This document shows positions 11,816-19,983 of a stretch of 64,000 nucleotides of DNA, piece after piece (position 1 is the first letter of the stretch; each line of letters starts with the position of its first letter). The position numbers and the translations under genes are program-made. A model generated the notes under the pieces. The model was not told where the DNA came from and did no database searches. It saw only the letters and a program-made list of their open reading frames with translations. The DNA comes from Diadophis punctatus similis (Eukaryota > Chordata > Lepidosauria > Squamata > Dipsadidae): the NCBI GenBank assembly GCA_023053685.1, contig JALIGW010000002.1:43406720-43470719 (forward strand). Reading direction: 5' to 3'.

Positions 11816-13705
11816 TTATTGAAACTTTTGCGCCTGCTTGGATTTCGCTAGTTTTTTAATATTTGGTGTTAAATTTGTCACTGAAAGCAGCAGAGAGTTC
11901 TTCAAATTTGAGTCAGTTATTCGCGACCTTGTTTTGCTTTTAATCAATTTCATGGATGAAAATGCTTGTTCACATCTGTATGTTGTTCCAAAGCGACATA
12001 TATAACTTTTTGCATATTTTCTTAGCTCTGGGAAATGTTCACTGGGTAATGACTGCCAGAAATGAATTATATCAGAAGCATTTTGATCTGAAAAAAGCTC
12101 ATAAAATTTCATTTTCAAGAATGAATTTGTTTTTAAATCAATCAGTTCCATTTGTATGTTACTAGGCATCTTCATTATGTTTTGTTCACTAAGTGAAAAT
12201 GGGTTGATGAATGCGAGCATGCAGTCTTCTTCTTTAGTAAAATCATGAAAACGACTTTCAAATGACTCTTGTAATATCTTGATTTTTTCAATATATTTAG
12301 TCAAACTGCTATTATCCGCAGCACATTCACTCTGCTCTTTCAAATGTGGAAATTGACTTAAATTCTTATTTTCTAACTGGGAGATGAACAGTTTTAATTT
12401 CATTTTAAATGAACTGATGCTATTTACTAAGTTAGGAAATAATTTATTCCTGCCTTGTAGTTTTAAATTTAGATCATTGAGATGGCTAGTAATATCAATT
12501 AAAAATGCCAAATCAAATAGCCAGTTATTGTCAAATAATAGGGTTCTTTCATCAGGTAGTTGATTTTCCTGTTCCAAAAAATTAGAAACGGCATTTTTCA
12601 ATTTCCAAAATCTACTCAGAACCTGACCTCTAGAAAGCCAGCGCACTTCACAATGAAGGATAAGTTCACCATATTCCAAATCTAACAATTCACAGTATTC
12701 TCTGAATTCTCGTCTGTTTAATGCTCTTGCTCTAATTTTATTCACAAATTTCACAACTGGCAACATAACATGCTGCATATTTAAAGTTTTCCCACACAGT
12801 GCCTCTTGGTGTATAATGCAGTGATATTTCAGTATAGGACGCTTTAAAAAATTTTCAAGCAAAGTTGTAGCGCCATTGACTTTACCTATCATTGATGGTG
12901 CTCCGTCAGTACACACACTGATAAGTTTGCTATAATCTAATTTTAGATCTTCGAGGCATGATTTCACCTTTTCAAATATGTCTGATCCTCTTGTTTTACC
13001 ATGCAATGACTCCAGACTGGCAAGTTCTTCAAAGACATTAAAATTATCATCAATTCCTCTTATAAAAATGTTTAACTGAGGAACATCACATATGTCCGTT
13101 GATTCATCCAAAGCTAGAAAAAAGAAAGTACAAGAATGGACAAGGTCTTCCAGTTGCTGAGATACATCCTGAGAGAGTTCCTCAATACGTCTCGTAACTG
13201 TCTGCCGTGATATAGAAATTTCATCTGCTTTCCTTTCAAAAGCTTTATTACCAAGATGGCGTGCAAATATTTGGAGACAAGGCTTAACAATTTCTTCTCC
13301 ATCAGAAAAAGGTTTCTTTTTTTTTGCCAATGCTAAAGCAATTTCATATGACGCTTCTGTCATCGCCAAGTCTTCACTACTTACTTTAACAAATGTATTT
13401 TGTCTTTTTCTGATTTCTTCCTTTTTCTTAGTTACATATTTTTTTCGTAACTCAGACCCAGGAACAAGCTTCATTTTTTCTTCTATATTAGTCTGATGCT
13501 GTGTTGTATAGTGTCTCTTAAGATCATATTTTCTATTATGTGAAAGAGTACTTTCACAAACAATACAAAAAGGTTTTCCTGATGAACTTGATATAAATAG
13601 TAACTCATTTTCCCACTGTTCATTGAATTCACGCTTGCAATCACTTTCGTGGCTTCTTTTGGTCATTTTCTTTTGCACTGTAATGGATAACAGGAAATTA
13701 AGCAT
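11816..13705 (-). CDS. hAT (Charlie-type) transposase, intact reading frame
   Basis: This is the cut-and-paste transposase of the surrounding hAT element. It acts in the nucleus on the element's own terminal repeats. Its 629 codons have no stop or frameshift. Visible parts are: a BED-type zinc finger (C47, C50, H65, H70); catalytic acidic residues D200 in LALDEST, D267 in CTDGAPSM and E579 in RCEQAF; the CxxH pair C296/H299; the conserved W356 in EVRWLSRG; and a C-terminal hATC dimerisation segment (about 560-605). The length fits Charlie/GTF2IRD2-like transposases. The likelier start is Met14 (13666): the relative at 17409-18359 conserves the sequence from that Met, and upstream of it a 'ccattacag' could be a splice acceptor. 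An AATAAA signal overlaps the stop codon. Whether this copy is expressed cannot be seen. Confidence 0.93.
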   Translation of the reverse strand: MLNFLLSITVQKKMTKRSHESDCKREFNEQWENELLFISSSSGKPFCIVCESTLSHNRKYDLKRHYTTQHQTNIEEKMKLVPGSELRKKYVTKKKEEIRKRQNTFVKVSSEDLAMTEASYEIALALAKKKKPFSDGEEIVKPCLQIFARHLGNKAFERKADEISISRQTVTRRIEELSQDVSQQLEDLVHSCTFFFLALDESTDICDVPQLNIFIRGIDDNFNVFEELASLESLHGKTRGSDIFEKVKSCLEDLKLDYSKLISVCTDGAPSMIGKVNGATTLLENFLKRPILKYHCIIHQEALCGKTLNMQHVMLPVVKFVNKIRARALNRREFREYCELLDLEYGELILHCEVRWLSRGQVLSRFWKLKNAVSNFLEQENQLPDERTLLFDNNWLFDLAFLIDITSHLNDLNLKLQGRNKLFPNLVNSISSFKMKLKLFISQLENKNLSQFPHLKEQSECAADNSSLTKYIEKIKILQESFESRFHDFTKEEDCMLAFINPFSLSEQNIMKMPSNIQMELIDLKTNSFLKMKFYELFSDQNASDIIHFWQSLPSEHFPELRKYAKSYICRFGTTYRCEQAFSSMKLIKSKTRSRITDSNLKNSLLLSVTNLTPNIKKLAKSKQAQKFQ

Positions 13706-13867
13706 AGGCTGTACGAATTGAACTGAGATCAGTTTTGTGTTGAAAATATTAAGATGGGTTCAGTTATGACACTATATGACTAATTTGGCTCTGGCAGATC
13801 TCCTTTTCGTAATCTGGTTCCCTCTGAAAATTGCTTACCATATTAATGGCAACAACTGGATCTATCG

Positions 13868-13982
13868 CAGGGGTGGCCAAACTATGGTTCTTTGAGGATC
13901 TGTGGACTTCAACTCCCATAACCAGGAATTATGGGAGTTGAAGTCCACAGGTCCTCAAAGAACCATAGTTTGGCCACCCCTG
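13868..13982. mobile_element. Palindromic MITE inside the autonomous hAT
   Basis: CAGGGGTGGCCAAACTATGG and its complement bound a 115-bp foldback, a sister of 4758-4903 and 29160-29288. No clear target duplication is visible. It lies in the segment that the related element at 17409-18359 lacks. Confidence 0.85.
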
Positions 13983-14755
13983 AGTCATACATAGAATATA
14001 TGATTTTAGTCTGGTGGAACTAATAGGATCATTCATTACTTTACAGATCTTTCCTTTTTTGTTTCTTTAATGAAAATTGTTTAATTAAATAGGGCAGACT
14101 TTTAGCTCAGTGCTTAGTAATGGTGCAAAGCCAGTTTTAAGGCCAGCTGGGAAGAAATAAAATATTACAAATGTCCATTTAACTATTATATATCAGAAAT
14201 GATTAATTTAAAAAAGAATAGTATCAGATTGCTTATATTTCTAGAATATTGTTTTTAATATTAGCTCTATTTATATTCATAGGGCTACCTCTTATGTTTT
14301 CTTTGGAAGTAAAATTACTACAAATGGAGCATGTGCAATATGCTAATGCACCTCTTTCAGTAATTTACATTATGAAAATAATATAGCAATATAAAATGTA
14401 TATCAATAATAATAATGTTCTATCAAGTCATTGGTTTATATTTAAAAGTTTGTATATGTATTGAGATTTTAAAATCTTCCCTCTAATTTCCAGTGAGGTT
14501 TTTTAGTGATACTAAAAAATTGCTGGAACAAGAAATTGGCAATATATTTTGGATGTTTTAGAAGAGAATGTAATTGTGGGAAAGTCCTGTGCAAAATACT
14601 TGTTGGATTCTTTTATGGAAACATGTACTGCTCCATTCTTTTTATGCCATGCCTCAGTATGCAAAGGTATTGGGTAATTTCAAACCCCATACTGCACTCA
14701 AAACCCCATACTTTCACAAGAACAACAACGAATTAAAAGAAACTCACCAAGCGCA

Positions 14756-14915
14756 GGTTTCCAAAGACGTCCCTTCTCTGAAGCTTGCAACGGCAGTTTT
14801 CCGAAGACGTCCCTTCTCTGAAGCTTGCAACGGCAGTTTTCCCAAAAAGTCCCTTCTCTGAAGCTTGCAACGGCAGTTTTCCCAAAAAGTCCCTTCTCTG
14901 AAGCTTGCTTTTCTG
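14756..14915. repeat. Four tandem copies of a 40-bp unit
   Basis: The block cccttctctgaagcttgcaa recurs every 40 bp (starts near 14769, 14809, 14849 and 14889). The repeats lie upstream (5') of the transposase gene within the hAT. They give rise to repetitive open frames that I do not consider genes. Confidence 0.93.
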
Positions 14916-15002
14916 CAACGGCTGGCTGGTGTAAATGGATCCCACTCCAGACGCTCCACAGGGGGCCGGCGCTTGTGACTGACTACTTCCTCCTCTGCTA
15001 TT

Positions 15003-15099
15003 CTCTTCTATGACTTGTGGACTTCAACTCCCAGACTTCCTGAGCTAGCATGATTGGCTCAGGAATTCTGGGAGTTGAAGTCCACAAGTCATAGAAGAG
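15003..15099. repeat. 97-bp palindrome with shared MITE core
   Basis: CTCTTCTATGACTTGTGGAC at the left pairs with its complement at the right; the centre includes gagctagcatgattggctc. It shares the ggacttcaactcccaga core with the MITEs at 4758, 13868 and 29160 but has different ends. Confidence 0.85.
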
Positions 15100-15162
15100 C
15101 CAACTTTTTCGCTTCGTTTCGTCACTGCCAGAGTTTGAACTGCGCGCGCTCTCCAGAATTAA

Positions 15163-15273
15163 GCAGCAAGAAGGGGATCGGACAATAAGAAGGTCAGAAT
15201 CAGTTTCGCTCGCTAAATTTGAGCCAGCGAAAGTGATTCCGATCTTCTTATTGTCTGATCCCCTTCTTCCTGC
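15163..15273. repeat. Inverted repeat near the hAT right end
   Basis: The left arm, including gaaggggatcggacaataag, pairs with the right arm, including cttattgtctgatccccttc. Arms are about 50 bp with mismatches and a small loop near 15215. It lies about 100 bp inside the element end, so it may be subterminal structure or another small MITE. Confidence 0.8.
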
Positions 15274-15654
15274 ATAATAAGCGTCAGCCTTTTCTGTCTG
15301 TTGGATGATTGCAATGCGCCACTTGCAATCATCCAATGCGCCACGTTTGGCGCATGCGCCACGGTTTGGCCACCCCTGCTCTAAAGCCTGGGGAGAGCAA
15401 AAAATGGGCGTGCCATTGCATGCTGGGAGTGGGGGGGGTCATGCGCGCATGCGCGGGGTGCATGGAATTATGGGTGTGGGCACGCACACACGTGATCCCC
15501 CGCATCCCCCTCCCTTTTTGGCACGCGAACCAAAAAAGGTTCGCCATCACTGTTCTAGGACATTCATTATTGTTCTCTTGTTGTTTTTTATCTGTCTGTG
15601 TGGAAGGAAACCATTTTGATCTGAGTGGATATGTTCATTTAATATTCTCTTAAG

Positions 15655-16390
15655 TCACTCTGACATTATTGAGGAGAATATTTTGTAATCTGTGTTCAAC
15701 AGTGAAATTGGTCTGTAGTTTTTGATTTCTTGTTGATCTGTTTCTTCCTTTGGGATCAGTGTGATAAGTGCTTCAGTCCATGATGTTGGTATTTTTGCTT
15801 CTTCAAGTGTTTCATTACACATTTCCAACATTATCCCTTCTAATGTTTCTAATATCCTTTTATATAGCTCCGCTGGAATTCCGTTAGGACCCGGTGATTT
15901 ATTGTTTTTCTGTTTCTTCACCGTACTTTCTAATTCTGTTGCAGTTATTGGTCGATTTAGCATCTCTTTCTGTTCTTCTGTAATTGAATTTAAATTCTGC
16001 TTATCTAAATATTGTCTTATTTTATTCTCAGAGATGTTGTCCTGTAGCTTTTTTTTAAAAAAAATGTTATTTTTTCTCCTCTTTTCCATGATGTGTTATT
16101 CCTTTCTCGCCTTGTAATTGATAAATTGTTCTTTTCTCCTTTTCTTTTTTTAATTTATATGCTAGCCAACGTCCTGACATATTAGCATTTTCAAAAAAGT
16201 TTTGCTTTGCATTCCTGATTTTCTGTGCCAATTCTTCCTGTTGCATTATATTAAATTTATGTCTTATAAGGTTCCTTTTTCCCTTTATTGTAACATTTTG
16301 GGGATCTTTTTGTAACTCCAGTTCTATGTTTTTAAGTTCTTCTTGCATTATTTCCTGCTGTTGTTTCCTTTTTTTTTGTTTACTTGCCAT
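15655..16390 (-). pseudogene. L1 ORF2 upstream reverse transcriptase relic
   Basis: Two frames encode the L1 ORF2 segment before and at the start of the reverse transcriptase. A WDTTKAYIRG-like motif lies just upstream at about 16395-16450, followed by a Lys/Gln-rich linker (16067-16390). SPGPNGIPAELYK and NYRPISLLN are in the 15655-16089 frame. The protein continues on the other side of the hAT nest at 10889. Frame breaks show it is inactive. Confidence 0.88.
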
Positions 16391-16630
16391 TTATGCTATG
16401 GTTAACCCACGTATATATGCCTTTGTAGTGTCCCACAAATTCTGTAATAAAGTGTCTTACAAATCTTTATTAAAACCCCTGAAATACTTATAATACCATC
16501 TGATGCACCATGCAGCCACTGAAATAGAATCAGTATTTAGTATAGTCCAATACTAGATAATGCCTACTAATTTCCAGTGGTCAGTATAGATCAGTTTTCC
16601 CCTTGCTTTCATTTCATGCATAATCTATAC

Positions 16631-16946
16631 CAGGGGTGTCAAACTCGATTTCATTGAGGGCTGCATCAGGGTTGTGTTTGACCTCCGGGGGCCGGGATGG
16701 GCATGGCCAGCTCAACATCACTCATGTCTGATGGTAGCCCAAGAGTGCTCGGGCCTGTGGTAGCCCGAGCACTCTGCCAGTGAAAATGGAGCTCAGGAGG
16801 GCTGCACACAGTCCTCCCGAGCTCCGTTTTCGCTGGCAGAGGCACTGTGGGCCAGTCCTTCACCGTTCCCAGGACAGCCCCGCGGGCCAGATCTAAGCAT
16901 CCCATGGGCCGGATCCGGCCCACGGGCCTTGAGTTTGACACCCCTG
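16631..16946. mobile_element. Non-autonomous hAT (CAGGGGTGTCAAACTC type)
   Basis: Ends CAGGGGTGTCAAACTCGAT and TTGAGTTTGACACCCCTG with perfect 8-bp duplications ATCTATAC (16623-16630 and 16947-16954). The 316-bp GC-rich interior contains a short inverted repeat (agtgctcgggc / gcccgagcact). The outer element at 27795-28799 has the same kind of ends. Confidence 0.95.
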
Positions 16947-17214
16947 ATCTATACTGACTAGGTACATTCAAGAACACATTAATTCCTGTCATATCTGAAG
17001 GTTCACCTGATATTTTTTCTATCTTGGGCTCAATTTGTGTTGCTTCCTCTGTGGTTAAAAGGCAAATAAAGGCTGCTTGGGAAGAAGGATGGACAGAAAC
17101 ACAAAGTTGGGAGAATGTCAGAGGGAGGGAACTCCAACCCCTTTCTCCAAAGCTATCCCATTTGCTTTTGCATTTTAAATCAAATATCAATAGAAGATAA
17201 TATTTGTAGCTCAG

Positions 17215-17320
17215 GGTTGAGCTGTGGGTCCTTGGTGCTCTCTGAGCTTGGTGGTTTTCTTGTAGACATTTCATTACCAGACTAGGTAACATCATCAGAG
17301 TATCAAGGAGCCCACATAAA
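17215..17320. repeat. Half of a snake foldback repeat
   Basis: The block gtccttggtgctctctgagc through cattaccagactaggtaac resembles the left arm of the full hairpin at 61190-61366. The complementary arm is missing here. Confidence 0.7.
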
Positions 17321-17408
17321 CCAAATATCATAACATTTAGCACAGTAGTAATTTTCCTATCCCTTTTTTCCCTCTAAATATTAAATACCCATTTTATTCT
17401 ACCTAGCT

Positions 17409-18359
17409 CAGGGGTGGCCAAACCGTGGCGCATGCGCCAAATGTGGCGCATTGGATGATTACAAGTGGCGCATTGCATCCTTGCGCCTACTTATTTTTTT
17501 TAATAGGTGTCATAACTGAATCTATCTTAATATTTTCAACACCAAAGTGATCTCAGTTCAATTCGTACAGCCTTCGGTAATGTTCAACTTCTCAGTGTCT
17601 GAAACTTAGAATGGAACTTGTGAGATGTTACTTTAGGCGGGTTTACAAACGTACGAATATTTTTATCGGTGTTGCCATTGCGCGTTTCTGCTCAAACGAT
17701 AGCAAACACATCATGTGTTTGAAATCACGTGCAAATGAGCAGCGAGCATTCGATATGGTCAGTCAGTTCTGAGTGAGCCATTATGGCGTGGAGTTTGAAG
17801 CAGTGTTTTATTGAGTGTACTAGCGTGGTTTTTGTATTGAGAGTGATTTAAAGACAGATTCAAGATTAAATATATATTACGTTTGTCAAAGAAGAGCGCC
17901 ACTACTTTTTCTTGACGCGAACATAGAATTCAAATTCCACATAATTGATATTCTGTGTGATACGACGTACGTACTTGTGATCCATTTGTTCTTTTTCACT
18001 TTTTTTTAGTTTTATACTTTTCTATGCTTAAATTCCTGTTATCCATTACAGTGCAAAAGAAAATGAGCAAAAGAAGCCAAGAAAGTGATTGTAAGCGCGA
18101 ATTCAATGAACAGTGGGGAATTTCTAGATTGGTGCTCCAATAAACATGTGTGTTTTGAAATGGTGTAAATTAATTAATTGAATTGCGTGATTCAGTTATG
18201 CCTTTTCCTCCCTTAAGCAAAGCAGATCCTACCCCATCCCTATTTTACAACCCCAAACGTGAAAGTAAGAAGGTAAAAAACGTGCTTGAGTTGTATGGCG
18301 CATCTGAACTCGTCTGTGAAAAAATTGGCGCATGGTATGCTTAAGGTTGGCCACCACTG
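17409..18359 (+). mobile_element. Internally deleted relative of the autonomous hAT
   Basis: Ends CAGGGGTGGCCAAACCGTGG and TTGGCCACCACTG with perfect 8-bp duplications ACCTAGCT (17401-17408 and 18360-18367). The right part (18118-18359) matches 11162-11480 of the autonomous element in reverse, and the left ~60 bp match its other end. A remnant of the transposase start is present at 18063-18117 (MSKRSQESDCKREFNEQW), then the sequence jumps to the 3' end. About 1.8 kb of transposase is therefore missing. It also has about 450 bp (17573-18020) absent from the autonomous copy. Confidence 0.93.
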
Positions 18360-18367
18360 ACCTAGCT

Positions 18368-19098
18368 ACTTGGTTAGCCACCATCTCAGATGAAAAGAAA
18401 CCAGATGAAAAAGAGGCAATGAATAAAAATATTTACAACTAAAACATTGGTATAATTTCTCAGTCTCTCATTGGTTTTCAATTTATCTCACCTTCTCACT
18501 AACAGATGGGCAAAACTTTCCAAAAGGTTTGGGAGAGAGACTGATACATTTGATAAGATTCATTCCTTTCATAAACTGTTAGTGATATTTTAGCATAGTA
18601 AGACAGTTTATGAATAAGTTGCAAAACAATGCAGTCAAATTTAAAACATGCTATATGGTGTAAATAGGCAACTGAGGTAATTATAAATGTGGTGATATTT
18701 TCCCGTGAAATGTGTTCCTGTATAAACAAAATTGGGTTCACATATGTATCATCTCGCTCATTAATTAAACAAAAGAGTCTTCAGGCACTTTTTCCTGCCA
18801 CTTTTATAAGCATCATGGCCAACAACTTTTATAGTGAGATCAATAAACATTTCAGTGACTGAATTCACATATTGTTTTCAGCCAAGGATTGCCTAATCAT
18901 CATTTACTGAATAAACCACAACTTTATTCATTATACTCAGCTAATCACATTTGACTAGAGCAACATTGTAATTTTGCAAAACATATAGAAATGAAAGATG
19001 GGAAAACAAAAATCTGTATTTATCTCTAATGCAATTTATCCTTTAATATTACTTCAAATGTGATTCAGTAAAGATTGCTTATAGTGCAAATTTGCATT
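18368..19098. other. No recognised feature
   Basis: AT-rich sequence without clear motifs. Nothing I can name. Confidence 0.55.
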
Positions 19099-19100
19099 TA

Positions 19101-19238
19101 CCAACCTGTTACCCCCAAAATAAGACATCCCCTGATAATAAGCCCAATCGGGCTTTTGAGTTCATGGCAATAAGGCCAAGTGCTTATTTCAGGGTTCAAA
19201 AAAATATAAGACAGGGTCTTATTTTCGGGGAATCACGG
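19101..19238. mobile_element. Mariner/Tc1-like palindromic MITE
   Basis: 'Ccccaaaataagacatcccc' at one end and its counterpart 'gtcttattttcggggaat' at the other form a foldback of about 138 bp ending CACGG, flanked by TA dinucleotides. A sister copy is at 25775-25909. The TA flanks suggest a Tc1/mariner-type transposase. Confidence 0.8.
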
Positions 19239-19376
19239 TAAAATATTGAAATTAATAGCATTACTTTTTAGTAGCCCTTGGAAGCACTACTCAACACACT
19301 GATGTTTAGACAATATCACTCAGTGGAGATCTACCTTGTGTTCTTGAAAAATGCTATTCATTGCATGCATCAGAGC

Positions 19377-19612
19377 CGAGGTGGCGCAGCGGTTAGAGTG
19401 GGATACTGCAGGCCACTTTAGCTGACTGTGATCCGCAGGTCAGCAGTTCAAATCTCACCGGCTCAAGGTTGACTCATCCTTCCATCCTTCCGAGGTAGGT
19501 AAAATGAGGACCCAGATTGTTGGGGGCAATATAAATATACATTGCTTACTGGTGTAAACAGTTTAGAGAGTGCTTGCACTGTGAGGCAGTATATAAATGT
19601 CACTAATAAATA
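19377..19612 (+). mobile_element. Sauria-type SINE (tRNA head)
   Basis: The head has a polymerase III A box-like GTGGCGCAGCGGTTAGAGTG and a B box-like cagttcaaatctc. The body has ccgaggtaggtaaaatgagg and cagattgttgggggcaatat, then an AAATA tail. The same parts in the same order occur at 23136-23365, 42659-43208 and 63710-63890. Confidence 0.88.
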
Positions 19613-19717
19613 AATGCAATAACATTTTGCAGTCTGGCTACATTATATGTGAGTTTGAAGTATTGGTAAAGAATGCAAATTATTGCCCTTTTAGGAAGAA
19701 CCAGAGCAAGAAAACTG

Positions 19718-19981
19718 CAGGTAGTCCTCAACTCAGCAGCTGGTTCATACTTATGACCACTGCAGTGTCCCGGGATCATGTGATCACCTTTTGCGACCTT
19801 CTGACAAGCAAAGTCAATGAGGAAGCCAGACTCATTTAACAACTGTGTTACTAACTTAACAACTGGAATGATTCATTTAATAACTGTCATAAAGTGGGGC
19901 TAAACTCGCAAAGCAAATGTCTCACTTAGCAACATAAATTTGGGGCTCAGTTGTGTAATTGTGTAAGCTGAGGACTACTTG
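19718..19981. mobile_element. Pogo/Tigger-like MITE
   Basis: Ends CAGGTAGTCCTCAACTCA and gctgaggactacttg are inverted repeats followed by TA. The interior matches 30654-31035 (cttaacaactg, gatcatgtgatcacc, cttctgacaagca blocks). The assignment to pogo/Tigger rests on the end sequence and the TA target. Confidence 0.78.
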
Positions 19982-19983
19982 TA

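Larger units (their letters stand above)
11162..15378 (-). mobile_element. Autonomous-type hAT, near complete
   Basis: Ends CAGTGGTGGCCAACC and GGTTTGGCCACCCCTG are flanked by perfect 8-bp duplications CTCTAAAG (11154-11161 and 15379-15386). It encodes the 629-residue transposase at 11816-13705. Subterminal repeats of tggcgcat type lie near the right end, about 15310-15365. The element has taken secondary insertions: a LINE tail (about 11227-11291) and, compared with the relative at 17409-18359, about 1.5 kb of extra sequence at about 13773-15308. That extra sequence includes a MITE, tandem repeats and palindromes. The relative, in turn, has about 450 bp that this copy lacks. Confidence 0.93.
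10945..15552. mobile_element. hAT MITE hosting the autonomous hAT
   Basis: Inverted ends CCGTGATGGCGAACC (expected CAGTG; one substitution) and GGTTCGCCATCACTG are flanked by perfect 8-bp duplications TTCTAGGA (10937-10944 and 15553-15560). Excluding the inner element (11162-15378 plus one target copy), the MITE itself is only about 383 bp, GC-rich and non-coding. It sits inside the L1 reverse transcriptase. Confidence 0.93.
8640..16455 (-). mobile_element. L1 LINE, 5'-truncated, split by a 4.6-kb hAT nest
   Basis: The minus strand carries L1 ORF2 from its central linker (about 16455) through reverse transcriptase to the C-terminal Cys-rich segment (8965). A 3' UTR and an A-rich end follow near 8640. 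Flanking 13-bp duplications, cttacgaatcttt (8627-8639) and cttacaaatcttt (16456-16468), match at 12 of 13 positions. This defines the whole insertion despite the hAT nest at 10945-15552. Without the nest the L1 is about 3.2 kb. The nest lies between the YRPIS and RQGC segments of the reverse transcriptase. Confidence 0.9.

Noticed and set aside
14574..15653. Open frames with repeated ASFREG/SEKG peptides and others near 15300-15650
   Set aside because: Translation of the 40-bp tandem repeat and of GC-rich hAT ends; no start context or domain.
16666..17343. 225-codon minus-strand open frame
   Set aside because: It runs through a GC-rich non-autonomous hAT (16631-16946) into unrelated sequence; no recognisable domain.
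19377..19450. Possible tRNA gene
   Set aside because: A and B box-like motifs are present, but no tRNA cloverleaf closes and the sequence continues as a repeated SINE body.
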